This document shows, piece by piece, positions 34,804 to 42,796 of a stretch of DNA of 64,000 bases. The notes beneath the pieces were generated by a model. It was not told the origin of the DNA and ran no database searches. It saw only the letters and a program-made list of their open reading frames with translations. Position 1 is the stretch's first letter. Each line of letters opens with the position of its first letter. This stretch comes from Bacteroidota bacterium (GTDB lineage: Bacteria; Bacteroidota; Bacteroidia; Flavobacteriales; Flavobacteriaceae). The translations under genes and the position numbers were made by a program. The DNA lies in assembly GCA_023390775.1 (NCBI GenBank), contig JAEWCF010000068.1:13051-77050 (forward strand), written 5' to 3'.

Positions 34804-35187
34804 TCAGCCCTTTACCGCGATCATCGAAATCTCCACCCCGACATTTTTTGGCAATGCGGCCACCTGGACCGTTTCGCGGGCAGGGGCGGTATCGGCATCG
34901 AAATAGCCGGCATAAACCTCATTGATCCGGGCAAAATTCGCCATATCGGTAATGAATATCGTCACCTTGACCACGTCGGGGAAATCCATGTCGGCCGCAT
35001 GGAGCACGGCCTTGAGGTTCTCCATGACGCGCGCGGTTTCATTCCCGATCTCCCCCGTGACGAGTTCCATCGATTTGGGGTCGAGCGCGATCTGTCCCGA
35101 CGTGTACAAGGTGCTTCCAAAAGCCACCGCCTGGCTGTAGGGCCCGATGGGTGCGGGCGCCTGGTCCGTATAGATGATCCTTTTCAT
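34804..35187 (-). CDS. ridA: RidA family enamine/imine deaminase
   Basis: 127 residues with YSQAVAFGSTLYTSGQIALDPKSM and PARETVQVAALPKNVGVEI, where the Arg is the active-site base of RidA. The enzyme hydrolyses reactive 2-aminoacrylate and iminobutyrate to ammonia and keto acids and protects PLP enzymes. It lies 2 nt after lptD and converges with the META-domain gene with no gap. Confidence 0.9.
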   Translation of the reverse strand: MKRIIYTDQAPAPIGPYSQAVAFGSTLYTSGQIALDPKSMELVTGEIGNETARVMENLKAVLHAADMDFPDVVKVTIFITDMANFARINEVYAGYFDADTAPARETVQVAALPKNVGVEISMIAVKG

Positions 35188-35189
35188 AT

Positions 35190-37883
35190 TTATCTGATTA
35201 CGCGGTCCGGTTGCGTGCGTTTTTCATATTTGACATCGCTGAGGACACCGGCCTTGATCCCGATGAAAAATCCCCAGTAGCTGTTATCGCCAAACGGAGT
35301 CCAGTTGAAATCCATCCGCCAACTGAGCAGATCGCGCTGGAACCGCAATTGCGTAAAGGTCACGCCCTGGCGCACGAAATCGTATCCCGTGGACACGCCG
35401 ACCTTCCATTTCGGGGTCAGGTCGGTATTGGCCGAGACCATTAGCGAATTCCCCGTTATCGCGTTCTCGCGCCGGCTGTTGCCATAGGTCAGCGAGTAGG
35501 CGAGGGTCATGTCCCACGGCAGTTTGCTCTGGAAAAAAGTGGTGACCGCGTGGGTGCCGTCGTCCTCTTCCTCCTCGAACTGGCTTTCGCGGCGGTCGCT
35601 GAAGTCGGTGTTCGTCCCAAAAAGGTCGTCCTCGCGGCCCCCGTTGCGAAGGCCCTGGTTATTGCGGTCCTTTTTGTCTTTGGCGCCGTCGGTGGAAGAG
35701 AACGAATATCCGATGGTCATATTCGCACTGGTCATCCTGAAGAGGCTTCCGCCGTTGTCGATGTTCCACGTGTCGATCCTGCGGCCGGCGTTGTCGATGG
35801 CGTACGGATCCAGCGTGGCGGCAAAGTTCACGTTCATCTTGTCGCGGAAAAGGATCGTCCCGCCCGATAGCCTCAGCGGCGACCAGCCCAGTGAATCCGC
35901 GGCGATGTTATAGGCGGTGGAGAGGTTCAGGTTGTTGAGCAACATGACCTTGCGCGGTTCGACCTTGGTGGTATCGCGGTCCGTCACCTTGGCCTCGAAG
36001 GTATTGCTCAGGCTGAAACCGATGTTGTTGGCGTAATTGCGGCCCGGCGCCCCGAAAATCCCGCCCTCGAAACGGGTGTACGGCGTCATCATGGCTCCGG
36101 TTCCGTTGGGGTCGTAGGTATCGTAATAGCGCTCGAAACTCGGCGTGTAGCTGTAGGAGACCGACGGGCGGACCACATGGCGGATGGCCTTGATCCTTTT
36201 CTCCTCGCCAAAATTGAATGTTCCGTAAACCGTTGTCCCGATGCTCGAAGAAAACGAATACGTCCGGAACGCATCGAAACCGTGCTCATCGCGGGTCACG
36301 ACGGTGTTCAACGTCTCGTCAAAAGACTTGCGGATCGTCTTGAAATACCAGACTTCCTGGTAATTGACGGTAGAGGTGGCACTGAAATACTTAAAAATCT
36401 TGAAGTTGGTCGAGAGCGGGATCGAATGCTGGAAGCCGTTCTGCATGTTCTCGAACATCTCGGATTTGAAAAAAAGCGAATCGGTGGTCTGGATACGATT
36501 CTCGCCCCGCAGGTTGTACTGCAGGTTGATGTTCTTGAAAAAGCCCTTCTTGATGCCGTCCTTGGGCGCGAACGGGAAGATCCTGTCGATGCTATACTGG
36601 AGCGTCGGCAGGGTCATGTTGATCACCTGGGTCTGCGTGTTCTGCGAATGCGTCGCGGTGAGCGAGAGGTTCATCGAAGGCTGGGTGTTGAAGGTACGCG
36701 AATACGAAATCGACGAACTCAGCGTGTTGTTCAAGGTTGAACCGATGTTGACCTGGTTGATCGATTGTTGGAAGTACCGGCTCGACCCCAGGTTGACCGA
36801 TGCCGTAAAACGTGAATTGGGATTCGATTTGGCATCCTTGGTATGCGACCACTGGATGTTGTAGATCGTGATTTTCGAATAATCGGGGAAACCGCGCTCG
36901 CTGTTGATCAGGTTTTCGAATCGGACATTTACATTGCCCATGAACCTGTAACGCCATCCGTAGCGCGATTCAAAACGCATCCCGTAGCTCCCGTTGGTGT
37001 AGTAATCGCCCAGAACAGCCAGGTCGTAATGGTCGCTGAGGGCAAAATAGTATCCGCCGTTCTGCAACGAATAGCCGCGCTGGCGCGAATCGCCGTAGGT
37101 CGGAACCAGGATCCCGGAGGTTGCCTTGTCGGTCATCGGGAAAAACGCGAAGGGAAGCGCAATGGGTGTGGGAACGTCGGCAATCACCATGTTGGTCAGG
37201 CCCACGACCACCTTTTTACCGGGAACGAGCTTGACCTTGCTGGCCTGGAAGTAATATTCCGGGTTCTCGATGTCCTTGGCCGTGGTGAAACGCGCGCGTT
37301 TCAAGAAGTAAACCGAATCGTTTTCCTTTTTGGTGATCTCGGCCTTGACCTTGAACTCGCCCTGATCGGTCCGGGAATTCCAGACAAGGGCGCGCTTGGT
37401 CTTGTAGTTGAAGCGGATGGAATCGGGCTCGACCACGTTCTGGCCCTGCTTGAAGACCGGGCGTTGGGTCAGATTGCCCACCGAATCGCGTATCCGGCCC
37501 GCAAACACCTCGTCCTTTTCGTAATCCATGACGATGATGCCCGCGGTGAGCTCGACGTCCTGGTAATAGAGCTCGGCCTTGTCGTAAAGGGTCACAAGTT
37601 TCTTTTTCTGGTCGATCCTGGTGTAGGTTTCGGCCTTATACTTGATCTTGTCGCTGAGGATCGCAGGTTTTTTGACGGTGTCGGTTTTGACCGTATCGGC
37701 AATTTTTACAATATCCTGCGTTATTACGTTGAGGGAGTCGGAGGGGGGAGGCGTAACCGTATCTTTCTGAGGCGCAATCGGTACCGAAATGGACCTTTGG
37801 ACGGGCTCCTGCGCCACCGCCTTATTAGCCGGAATTGTTAGAAACATTGCTAATAAAACGATATTAAATAAGTTTGTGCGCAA
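35190..37883 (-). CDS. lptD: LptD-like LPS assembly outer-membrane protein
   Basis: About 897 residues, or 921 from a TTG at 37955. The signal peptide LFNIVLLAMFLTIPANKAVA|Q ends with Gln +1. An N-terminal OstA-like beta-jellyroll (about residues 80-230 with DKAELYYQDVELTAG) is followed by a large beta-barrel of alternating aromatic strands, typical of LptD, which inserts LPS into the outer leaflet. The TTG at 37955 lies inside a -7 box, so the TTG at 37883 (just before RTNLF) is preferred. The amidase is divergent. Confidence 0.85.
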   Translation of the reverse strand: MRTNLFNIVLLAMFLTIPANKAVAQEPVQRSISVPIAPQKDTVTPPPSDSLNVITQDIVKIADTVKTDTVKKPAILSDKIKYKAETYTRIDQKKKLVTLYDKAELYYQDVELTAGIIVMDYEKDEVFAGRIRDSVGNLTQRPVFKQGQNVVEPDSIRFNYKTKRALVWNSRTDQGEFKVKAEITKKENDSVYFLKRARFTTAKDIENPEYYFQASKVKLVPGKKVVVGLTNMVIADVPTPIALPFAFFPMTDKATSGILVPTYGDSRQRGYSLQNGGYYFALSDHYDLAVLGDYYTNGSYGMRFESRYGWRYRFMGNVNVRFENLINSERGFPDYSKITIYNIQWSHTKDAKSNPNSRFTASVNLGSSRYFQQSINQVNIGSTLNNTLSSSISYSRTFNTQPSMNLSLTATHSQNTQTQVINMTLPTLQYSIDRIFPFAPKDGIKKGFFKNINLQYNLRGENRIQTTDSLFFKSEMFENMQNGFQHSIPLSTNFKIFKYFSATSTVNYQEVWYFKTIRKSFDETLNTVVTRDEHGFDAFRTYSFSSSIGTTVYGTFNFGEEKRIKAIRHVVRPSVSYSYTPSFERYYDTYDPNGTGAMMTPYTRFEGGIFGAPGRNYANNIGFSLSNTFEAKVTDRDTTKVEPRKVMLLNNLNLSTAYNIAADSLGWSPLRLSGGTILFRDKMNVNFAATLDPYAIDNAGRRIDTWNIDNGGSLFRMTSANMTIGYSFSSTDGAKDKKDRNNQGLRNGGREDDLFGTNTDFSDRRESQFEEEEDDGTHAVTTFFQSKLPWDMTLAYSLTYGNSRRENAITGNSLMVSANTDLTPKWKVGVSTGYDFVRQGVTFTQLRFQRDLLSWRMDFNWTPFGDNSYWGFFIGIKAGVLSDVKYEKRTQPDRVIR

Positions 37884-37952
37884 AGCTTTAAGTGCTACTT
37901 TTGTGAAAATAAGGTGGAGATTTCGCCTCGCCAAACTTAGATTATTTTTTGT

Positions 37953-37960
37953 CAAAAGTA
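37953..37960 (-). promoter_or_regulatory. -7 box of lptD
   Basis: On the minus strand TACTTTTG is a perfect match. It lies inside the longest frame of lptD, which argues for a later start codon. Confidence 0.5.
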
Positions 37961-37974
37961 CGCATTAAATGATA

Positions 37975-38006
37975 TTGTGATTGGTGTTACACTTAAATTA
38001 ACTTTT
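37975..38006 (+). promoter_or_regulatory. Possible promoter of the amidase gene
   Basis: TTG (37975-37977), 21 nt, TAACTTTT (37999-38006) with one mismatch. It implies a nearly leaderless amidase transcript. Confidence 0.35.
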
Positions 38007-38012
38007 ACTTCC

Positions 38013-39206
38013 ATGGGTTATAAAAAGTCGATTTCGAAGATTTTTCTTACCGCTTTTTGTACGTTTTCCCTCATAGGTTTCAGTCAGTCCGCAAAATTCA
38101 AAGTCGCGCTCGACGCGGGTCACGGAGCGAAGGATTTTGGAGCGGTCTACAACGGCCATATCGAAAAGAACATTGCCCTCGCCGTGGCGACCAAGGTCGG
38201 CCGCATTTTGGAGAGCACGCCGGGAATCGATGTCATCTACACGCGAAAGACCGACGTTTTCATAGACCTGATCGAACGGGCCAACATCGCCAACCGCGCC
38301 GATGCCCACATCTTCGTTTCGATCCACTGCAACGCAAACAAGAATTCTGCAGCCTACGGAACCGAGACGTACGTAATGGGTATGACCAAAAACGCGTCCA
38401 ACCTCGAGGCGGCCAAGCGCGAGAACTCGGTAATTACCCTTGAGAAGGATTACAAGCAAAAATATGAGGGTTTTGACCCGAATTCGCCCGAATCCATGAT
38501 CGGGATGACCATGATGCAGGAGGAATACCTCGAGAATTCGATTGCGCTCGCGAGCAAGATCCAGGACATTTTCACCGATGCGCTCGGCAAGAAAAGCCGG
38601 GGCGTGAAACAGGCGCCTTACATGGTACTTCACAAAGCCTACATGCCGCGCGTGCTGGTGGAAATGGGCTTTATTTCCAATCCGACCGAGGGCGCTTACC
38701 TGGATTCGGAGGAAGGGCAGAACGAGACGGCCAAGGCGATTGCCGATGCCATCATCAGCTACAAAAAAGAATATTTCGGCACCGGTGCGGTCGAGGAAAT
38801 CGCCCAACGCCCGTCGCAGAAAGTCGTGGAGCCGGTCATCAAGCCAACACCGGACGATACCATCGTTCCGCAGAAGGCCATCGTCAAGAACCCGGTCACC
38901 AAGGAGCCCGAAGTAAAACCCGCAGCGCCCGGGGTAACGTTCAAGGTACAGCTTGCCGTGAGCAGCACCAAACTGGACCTGATTCCTTCCAATTTCAACG
39001 GGCTCGGTTCGCTTTCCATGCTTACTTCCAACGGATTGTACAAATACATGTACGGCGAATCGTCGGATTACAACGAGGCGCGCCGCCTGATGCAGGAAGC
39101 ACGCGGCCGCGGCTACGAATCGGCTTTTGTGATCGCCTTCCGCGACGGAAAGAAAATTTCAATCCAGGAAGCGCTGGCCCCTGCGCCGTCAACCCCAAAA
39201 AGATAA
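38013..39206 (+). CDS. N-acetylmuramoyl-L-alanine amidase (AmiC-type)
   Basis: 397 residues. ATG 38013 is chosen as the signal peptide begins there (MGYKKSISKIFLTAF, with FS|Q at the site). Amidase_3 domain: VALDAGHGAKDFGA (first metal His), NGHIEKNIALAVA (Glu), FVSIHCNAN (second His) and LVEMGFISNPTE (catalytic Glu). It cleaves the amide between muramic acid and the peptide. The C-terminal segment after about residue 310, VTFKVQLAVSSTKLD, is SPOR-like and may bind peptidoglycan. It is next to an MCE protein in a co-directional row. Confidence 0.9.
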   Translation: MGYKKSISKIFLTAFCTFSLIGFSQSAKFKVALDAGHGAKDFGAVYNGHIEKNIALAVATKVGRILESTPGIDVIYTRKTDVFIDLIERANIANRADAHIFVSIHCNANKNSAAYGTETYVMGMTKNASNLEAAKRENSVITLEKDYKQKYEGFDPNSPESMIGMTMMQEEYLENSIALASKIQDIFTDALGKKSRGVKQAPYMVLHKAYMPRVLVEMGFISNPTEGAYLDSEEGQNETAKAIADAIISYKKEYFGTGAVEEIAQRPSQKVVEPVIKPTPDDTIVPQKAIVKNPVTKEPEVKPAAPGVTFKVQLAVSSTKLDLIPSNFNGLGSLSMLTSNGLYKYMYGESSDYNEARRLMQEARGRGYESAFVIAFRDGKKISIQEALAPAPSTPKR

Positions 39207-39209
39207 GAT

Positions 39210-40181
39210 TTGAGACTGACCAGAGAAATCAAGACCGCCATACTCGTCATTTCAAGCATACTCCTGTTCATTTGGGGGTATAGCTTTTTAAAGGGACGGG
39301 ACCTTTTTTCAGATTACAAGACTTTTTATGTTTACTATGACAATGTCGAGGGCCTTACGGCATCGGCACCCGTGACCATCAGTGGATTGGGCGTGGGCAA
39401 GGTCAACGGCATCGAACTGCAGCACGACACCGGGAAGCTAAGGGTGGAACTGCAGATCAAGTCGGATTTCCCGATTTCGAAGACCTCGCTCGTCAACCTG
39501 TATGAGCCCGGACTGATCGGCGGGAAGCAGATCCAGATCATCCCCGACCTGACCAATAACGTCATGGCCGAATCGGGCGATACCCTCAAAAGTGGCGTCG
39601 TGCCCGGATTGACCGCGGTGGTCGCCGATAAGCTGGCTCCGCTTCAGGAAAAAGTTGAAAAGATGGTGGTTAGCGCCGATGTATTGCTGAAGAATTTCAA
39701 TTCGGTGCTTGACGCGAAGACCAAGGAAAACCTAAAAAGCAGCATCGCGAACCTCAATGCGACGCTCGTGGAATTCAGGACGGCGGGCCAAAAGGCCAAT
39801 ACCATGCTGGACAACAACGGCGCAAAACTCTCGAGCACTTTCACCAATCTTGACAAGGCTTCGGGCAACTTTGCGAAGATCTCCGATTCCATTGCCAAGG
39901 CAGACCTGGGCAAGACCATCCGCGAGTTGCAGGCCTCTCTCGACAAGCTCGACGGCATCATGAGCGATGCGCAATCGGGCAAGGGCACGCTTGGCAAGCT
40001 GCTCAAGGACGAATCGCTTTACAACAACCTGAACAAATCTTCCCGCGAACTTGAACTTTTGCTTCAGGACCTTCGGTTGAACCCGACGCGCTACGTCAAC
40101 ATTTCGGTCTTCGGGAAAAAGAACAAACCGTATCAGGCGCCCAAACCGCAGGATACCATCACGATCTATAATCAGCAGTAA
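39210..40181 (+). CDS. MlaD/MCE-family lipid transport protein
   Basis: 323 residues with one N-terminal transmembrane helix (about 10-25) and an MCE domain (about 37-115, YYDNVEGLTASAPVTISGLG and GLIGGKQIQI), then long helices rich in Asn, Ser and Lys. MCE proteins form hexameric rings that carry lipids between membranes. It begins with TTG, three bases after the amidase stop; no ATG lies nearby in frame. The permease and ATPase genes of a full Mla system are not in this window. Confidence 0.85.
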   Translation: MRLTREIKTAILVISSILLFIWGYSFLKGRDLFSDYKTFYVYYDNVEGLTASAPVTISGLGVGKVNGIELQHDTGKLRVELQIKSDFPISKTSLVNLYEPGLIGGKQIQIIPDLTNNVMAESGDTLKSGVVPGLTAVVADKLAPLQEKVEKMVVSADVLLKNFNSVLDAKTKENLKSSIANLNATLVEFRTAGQKANTMLDNNGAKLSSTFTNLDKASGNFAKISDSIAKADLGKTIRELQASLDKLDGIMSDAQSGKGTLGKLLKDESLYNNLNKSSRELELLLQDLRLNPTRYVNISVFGKKNKPYQAPKPQDTITIYNQQ

Positions 40182-41510
40182 ATGGGCTATCTGGACAACA
40201 TCCTCTTTGCCGTCATGCTCGCCGTTGGGTTTGGCTATTTCGCCGTCAATGTGCGAAAACTCATCCGCAACATCAAACTGGGACAGCCCGTCGACCGCAG
40301 CGACCGCAAGGGCGAACGTTGGGCAAACATGGCCATGGTCGCTCTGGGCCAGTCCAAGATGGTCAAACGGCCCGTAGCCGGAGTCCTGCACATCATCGTC
40401 TATGCGGGTTTTGTCATCATCAACATCGAATTGCTCGAGATCATCATCGACGGCCTCTTCGGGACCCACCGGCTTTTCGGTTTCATGGGCGGGTTCTACG
40501 GTTTCCTGATCGGTTCCTTTGAGATCCTTGCCCTGCTGGTGCTGGTAGCCGTGGTCACGTTCCTTATCCGGCGCAACATCATCAAGCTCAGGAGGTTTAT
40601 CCATTCGGACCTGAAGGGTTGGCCCAAGAGCGATGCCAATTACATCCTGTATTTCGAGGTTGTGCTGATGACCCTCTTCTTGCTGATGAACGCCGCCGAT
40701 TACCACCTGCAGAACCTACCCGGTGGCACGCCGCATTATGCACAGGTGGGCGCGTTCCCCGTTTCCCAGTTCCTCGCACCGATCTTTGACGGGATGTCGA
40801 CTTCGGCGGTGGTCATGCTTGAACGCCTCTTCTGGTGGTTACACATTGCGGGCATCCTGATTTTCATGAATTACCTTTACTATTCAAAACACCTGCACAT
40901 CCTGCTCGCTTTTCCAAATACCTTTTATGCCGATCTGGACCCGAAGGGCAAATTCAAAAACCTGGATTCGGTGACGGCGGAGGTGAAGCTGATGATGGAC
41001 CCCAACGCCGATCCCTTTGCGGCTCCGGCCAATCCGGATGCGCCGGCGAAATTTGGTGCCAGCGATGTCCAGGACCTGAACTGGGTGCAACTTCTCAACG
41101 CTTACACCTGCACCGAATGCGGTCGCTGTACGTCGGCTTGCCCGGCCAACATTACCGGGAAGAAACTTTCGCCCCGCAAGATCATGATGGATACCCGCGA
41201 CCGGCTTGAGGAAGTGGGCCGCAACCTGGACCAAAACAAGGGCGCCTTTGTCCCGGACAACAAACAACTTCTCCACGATTACATCACTGCGGAGGAACTC
41301 TGGGCCTGTACCACCTGCAATGCCTGCGTCGAGGAATGCCCGGTAAACATCAGCCCGCTTTCGATCATCATGGACATGAGGCGATACCTGGTTATGGAGC
41401 AGAGTGCAGCGCCTTTGTCGCTCAATGCGATGATGGCCAATATTGAAAACAACGCCGCGCCGTGGCCTTACAACCAACAGGACAGGCTGAACTGGCGCAA
41501 CACCAATTAA
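40182..41510 (+). CDS. Membrane iron-sulfur oxidoreductase subunit
   Basis: 442 residues. Five or so transmembrane helices occupy the first 240 residues. Two 4Fe-4S motifs follow: CTECGRCTSACPAN and CTTCNACVEECPVN. This arrangement fits a membrane subunit that passes electrons between the quinone pool and a soluble partner, like HdrE-HdrC-like or GlpC-type systems. The very next gene encodes the CCG-domain partner. It starts at the base after the MCE stop. Donor and acceptor are unknown. Confidence 0.82.
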   Translation: MGYLDNILFAVMLAVGFGYFAVNVRKLIRNIKLGQPVDRSDRKGERWANMAMVALGQSKMVKRPVAGVLHIIVYAGFVIINIELLEIIIDGLFGTHRLFGFMGGFYGFLIGSFEILALLVLVAVVTFLIRRNIIKLRRFIHSDLKGWPKSDANYILYFEVVLMTLFLLMNAADYHLQNLPGGTPHYAQVGAFPVSQFLAPIFDGMSTSAVVMLERLFWWLHIAGILIFMNYLYYSKHLHILLAFPNTFYADLDPKGKFKNLDSVTAEVKLMMDPNADPFAAPANPDAPAKFGASDVQDLNWVQLLNAYTCTECGRCTSACPANITGKKLSPRKIMMDTRDRLEEVGRNLDQNKGAFVPDNKQLLHDYITAEELWACTTCNACVEECPVNISPLSIIMDMRRYLVMEQSAAPLSLNAMMANIENNAAPWPYNQQDRLNWRNTN

Positions 41511-41516
41511 AAGATC

Positions 41517-42308
41517 ATGTCAGATAATTTGACCGTACGCACGATGGCCGAAATGATGGCCGAGGGACGCGAGCCCGAATTCCTGTTCTGGGTAGGTTGC
41601 GCCGGAAGTTTCGATGACCGTGCCCGCAAGATTACGCGCGCCTTCGTGAAAATCATGAATGCGGCGAACATACCTTTTGCCGTCCTCGGGACGGAGGAAA
41701 GCTGCAACGGCGATCCGGCAAAGCGGGCAGGGAACGAATTCCTGTTCCAGATGCAGGCCATGATGAACATCGAGGTGCTCAACGGCTACGGAGTAAAAAA
41801 GATCGTGACGGCGTGTCCGCATTGCTTCAATACCCTGGCCAACGAGTATCCCGGCCTCGGCGGAAAATACGAGGTCATGCACCACACGCAATTGCTAAAA
41901 TCGCTCCTTGACGATGGCAGGCTTTCCATCGAGGGCGGCCGTTACAAGGGCAAAAGGATTACCTTCCACGACCCGTGTTACCTGGGACGCGCAAACAATG
42001 TTTACGAAGCACCGCGCGATTTGATCCGCAAGCTTGACGCCGAACTCGTCGAGATGAAGCGCTCGCGCGCCAACGGTCTTTGCTGCGGGGCGGGCGGGGC
42101 GCAGATGTTCAAGGACGCCGAACCCGGATTCAAGGAAATCAATATTGAACGCACCGAGGAAGCGCTTGCCGTGGAGCCGGCAATAATTGCGGCAGGATGC
42201 CCGTTTTGCAATACGATGCTGACCGACGGCGTAAAACACAGCGAAAAAGAAGACCAAATCAAGGTCCTGGATATCGCCGAAATGATTGCAAACGCACAGG
42301 ATTTATAA
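41517..42308 (+). CDS. CCG-domain iron-sulfur protein (HdrB/GlpC-like)
   Basis: 263 residues with two cysteine-rich domains: GCAGSFDDR, CPHCFNTLANEYP in the first half and DPCYLGR, NGLCCGAGGAQMF, CPFCNTML in the second. Such CCG motifs bind the noncubane 4Fe-4S clusters of heterodisulfide reductase subunit B and related glycolate, lactate and glycerol-phosphate oxidases. It most likely works with the membrane Fe-S subunit just upstream (6 nt gap). Substrate unknown. Confidence 0.85.
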   Translation: MSDNLTVRTMAEMMAEGREPEFLFWVGCAGSFDDRARKITRAFVKIMNAANIPFAVLGTEESCNGDPAKRAGNEFLFQMQAMMNIEVLNGYGVKKIVTACPHCFNTLANEYPGLGGKYEVMHHTQLLKSLLDDGRLSIEGGRYKGKRITFHDPCYLGRANNVYEAPRDLIRKLDAELVEMKRSRANGLCCGAGGAQMFKDAEPGFKEINIERTEEALAVEPAIIAAGCPFCNTMLTDGVKHSEKEDQIKVLDIAEMIANAQDL

Positions 42309-42310
42309 AT

Positions 42311-42793
42311 ATGTACGTACCCTTCGAAGATATGCCCGATGAGGCCAGGGTGTGGATTTACCAGTCCAACCGCAGGTTCACCGAAGCCGAAGCTGCCGAG
42401 ATCGACGCGCTTACCCGCTCTTTTGTGGAGGAGTGGTCCGCGCACGGGACGGGGCTCCGGGCGTCTTACCAACTGCCGTACAACCGCTTTATCGTACTGG
42501 CCGTGGACCAGGAACCGCAACAGGCTACCGGCTGTTCGATCGATGCCTCGGTGAGGTTCATCCAATCGCTACAGGAAAAATTCGGGATCGACCTGCTCGA
42601 CAAGATGAACGTTACCTACAGGCTGGGCGAACACCTGGCGCACAAACCGCTGGCCGAATTCAAGAAGATGGCCAAGGACAAGGCGGTTTCGGCCAACACG
42701 ATCGTTTTCAACAATCTGGTCAATACCGTTGGCGAATTCGCCGAATATTGGGAAGTCCCCGCGGCCGAAAGCTGGCACAGCCGATTCTTCTGA
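42311..42793 (+). CDS. Conserved flavobacterial protein, unknown function
   Basis: 160 residues, MYVPFEDMPDEARVWIYQSNR at its start (21 residues counted; the first 20 are typical). This family is sometimes labelled ABC transporter ATPase in databases, but no Walker A or signature motif is present. VDQEPQQATGCSIDASV is the most distinctive segment. It begins 2 nt after the Fe-S gene and ends 3 nt before the NagZ-like gene. Function not known. Confidence 0.7.
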   Translation: MYVPFEDMPDEARVWIYQSNRRFTEAEAAEIDALTRSFVEEWSAHGTGLRASYQLPYNRFIVLAVDQEPQQATGCSIDASVRFIQSLQEKFGIDLLDKMNVTYRLGEHLAHKPLAEFKKMAKDKAVSANTIVFNNLVNTVGEFAEYWEVPAAESWHSRFF

Positions 42794-42796
42794 ACC

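Noticed and set aside
42311..42793. ABC transporter ATPase
   Set aside because: This database label is common for the family, but there is no Walker A, signature or Walker B motif in the sequence.
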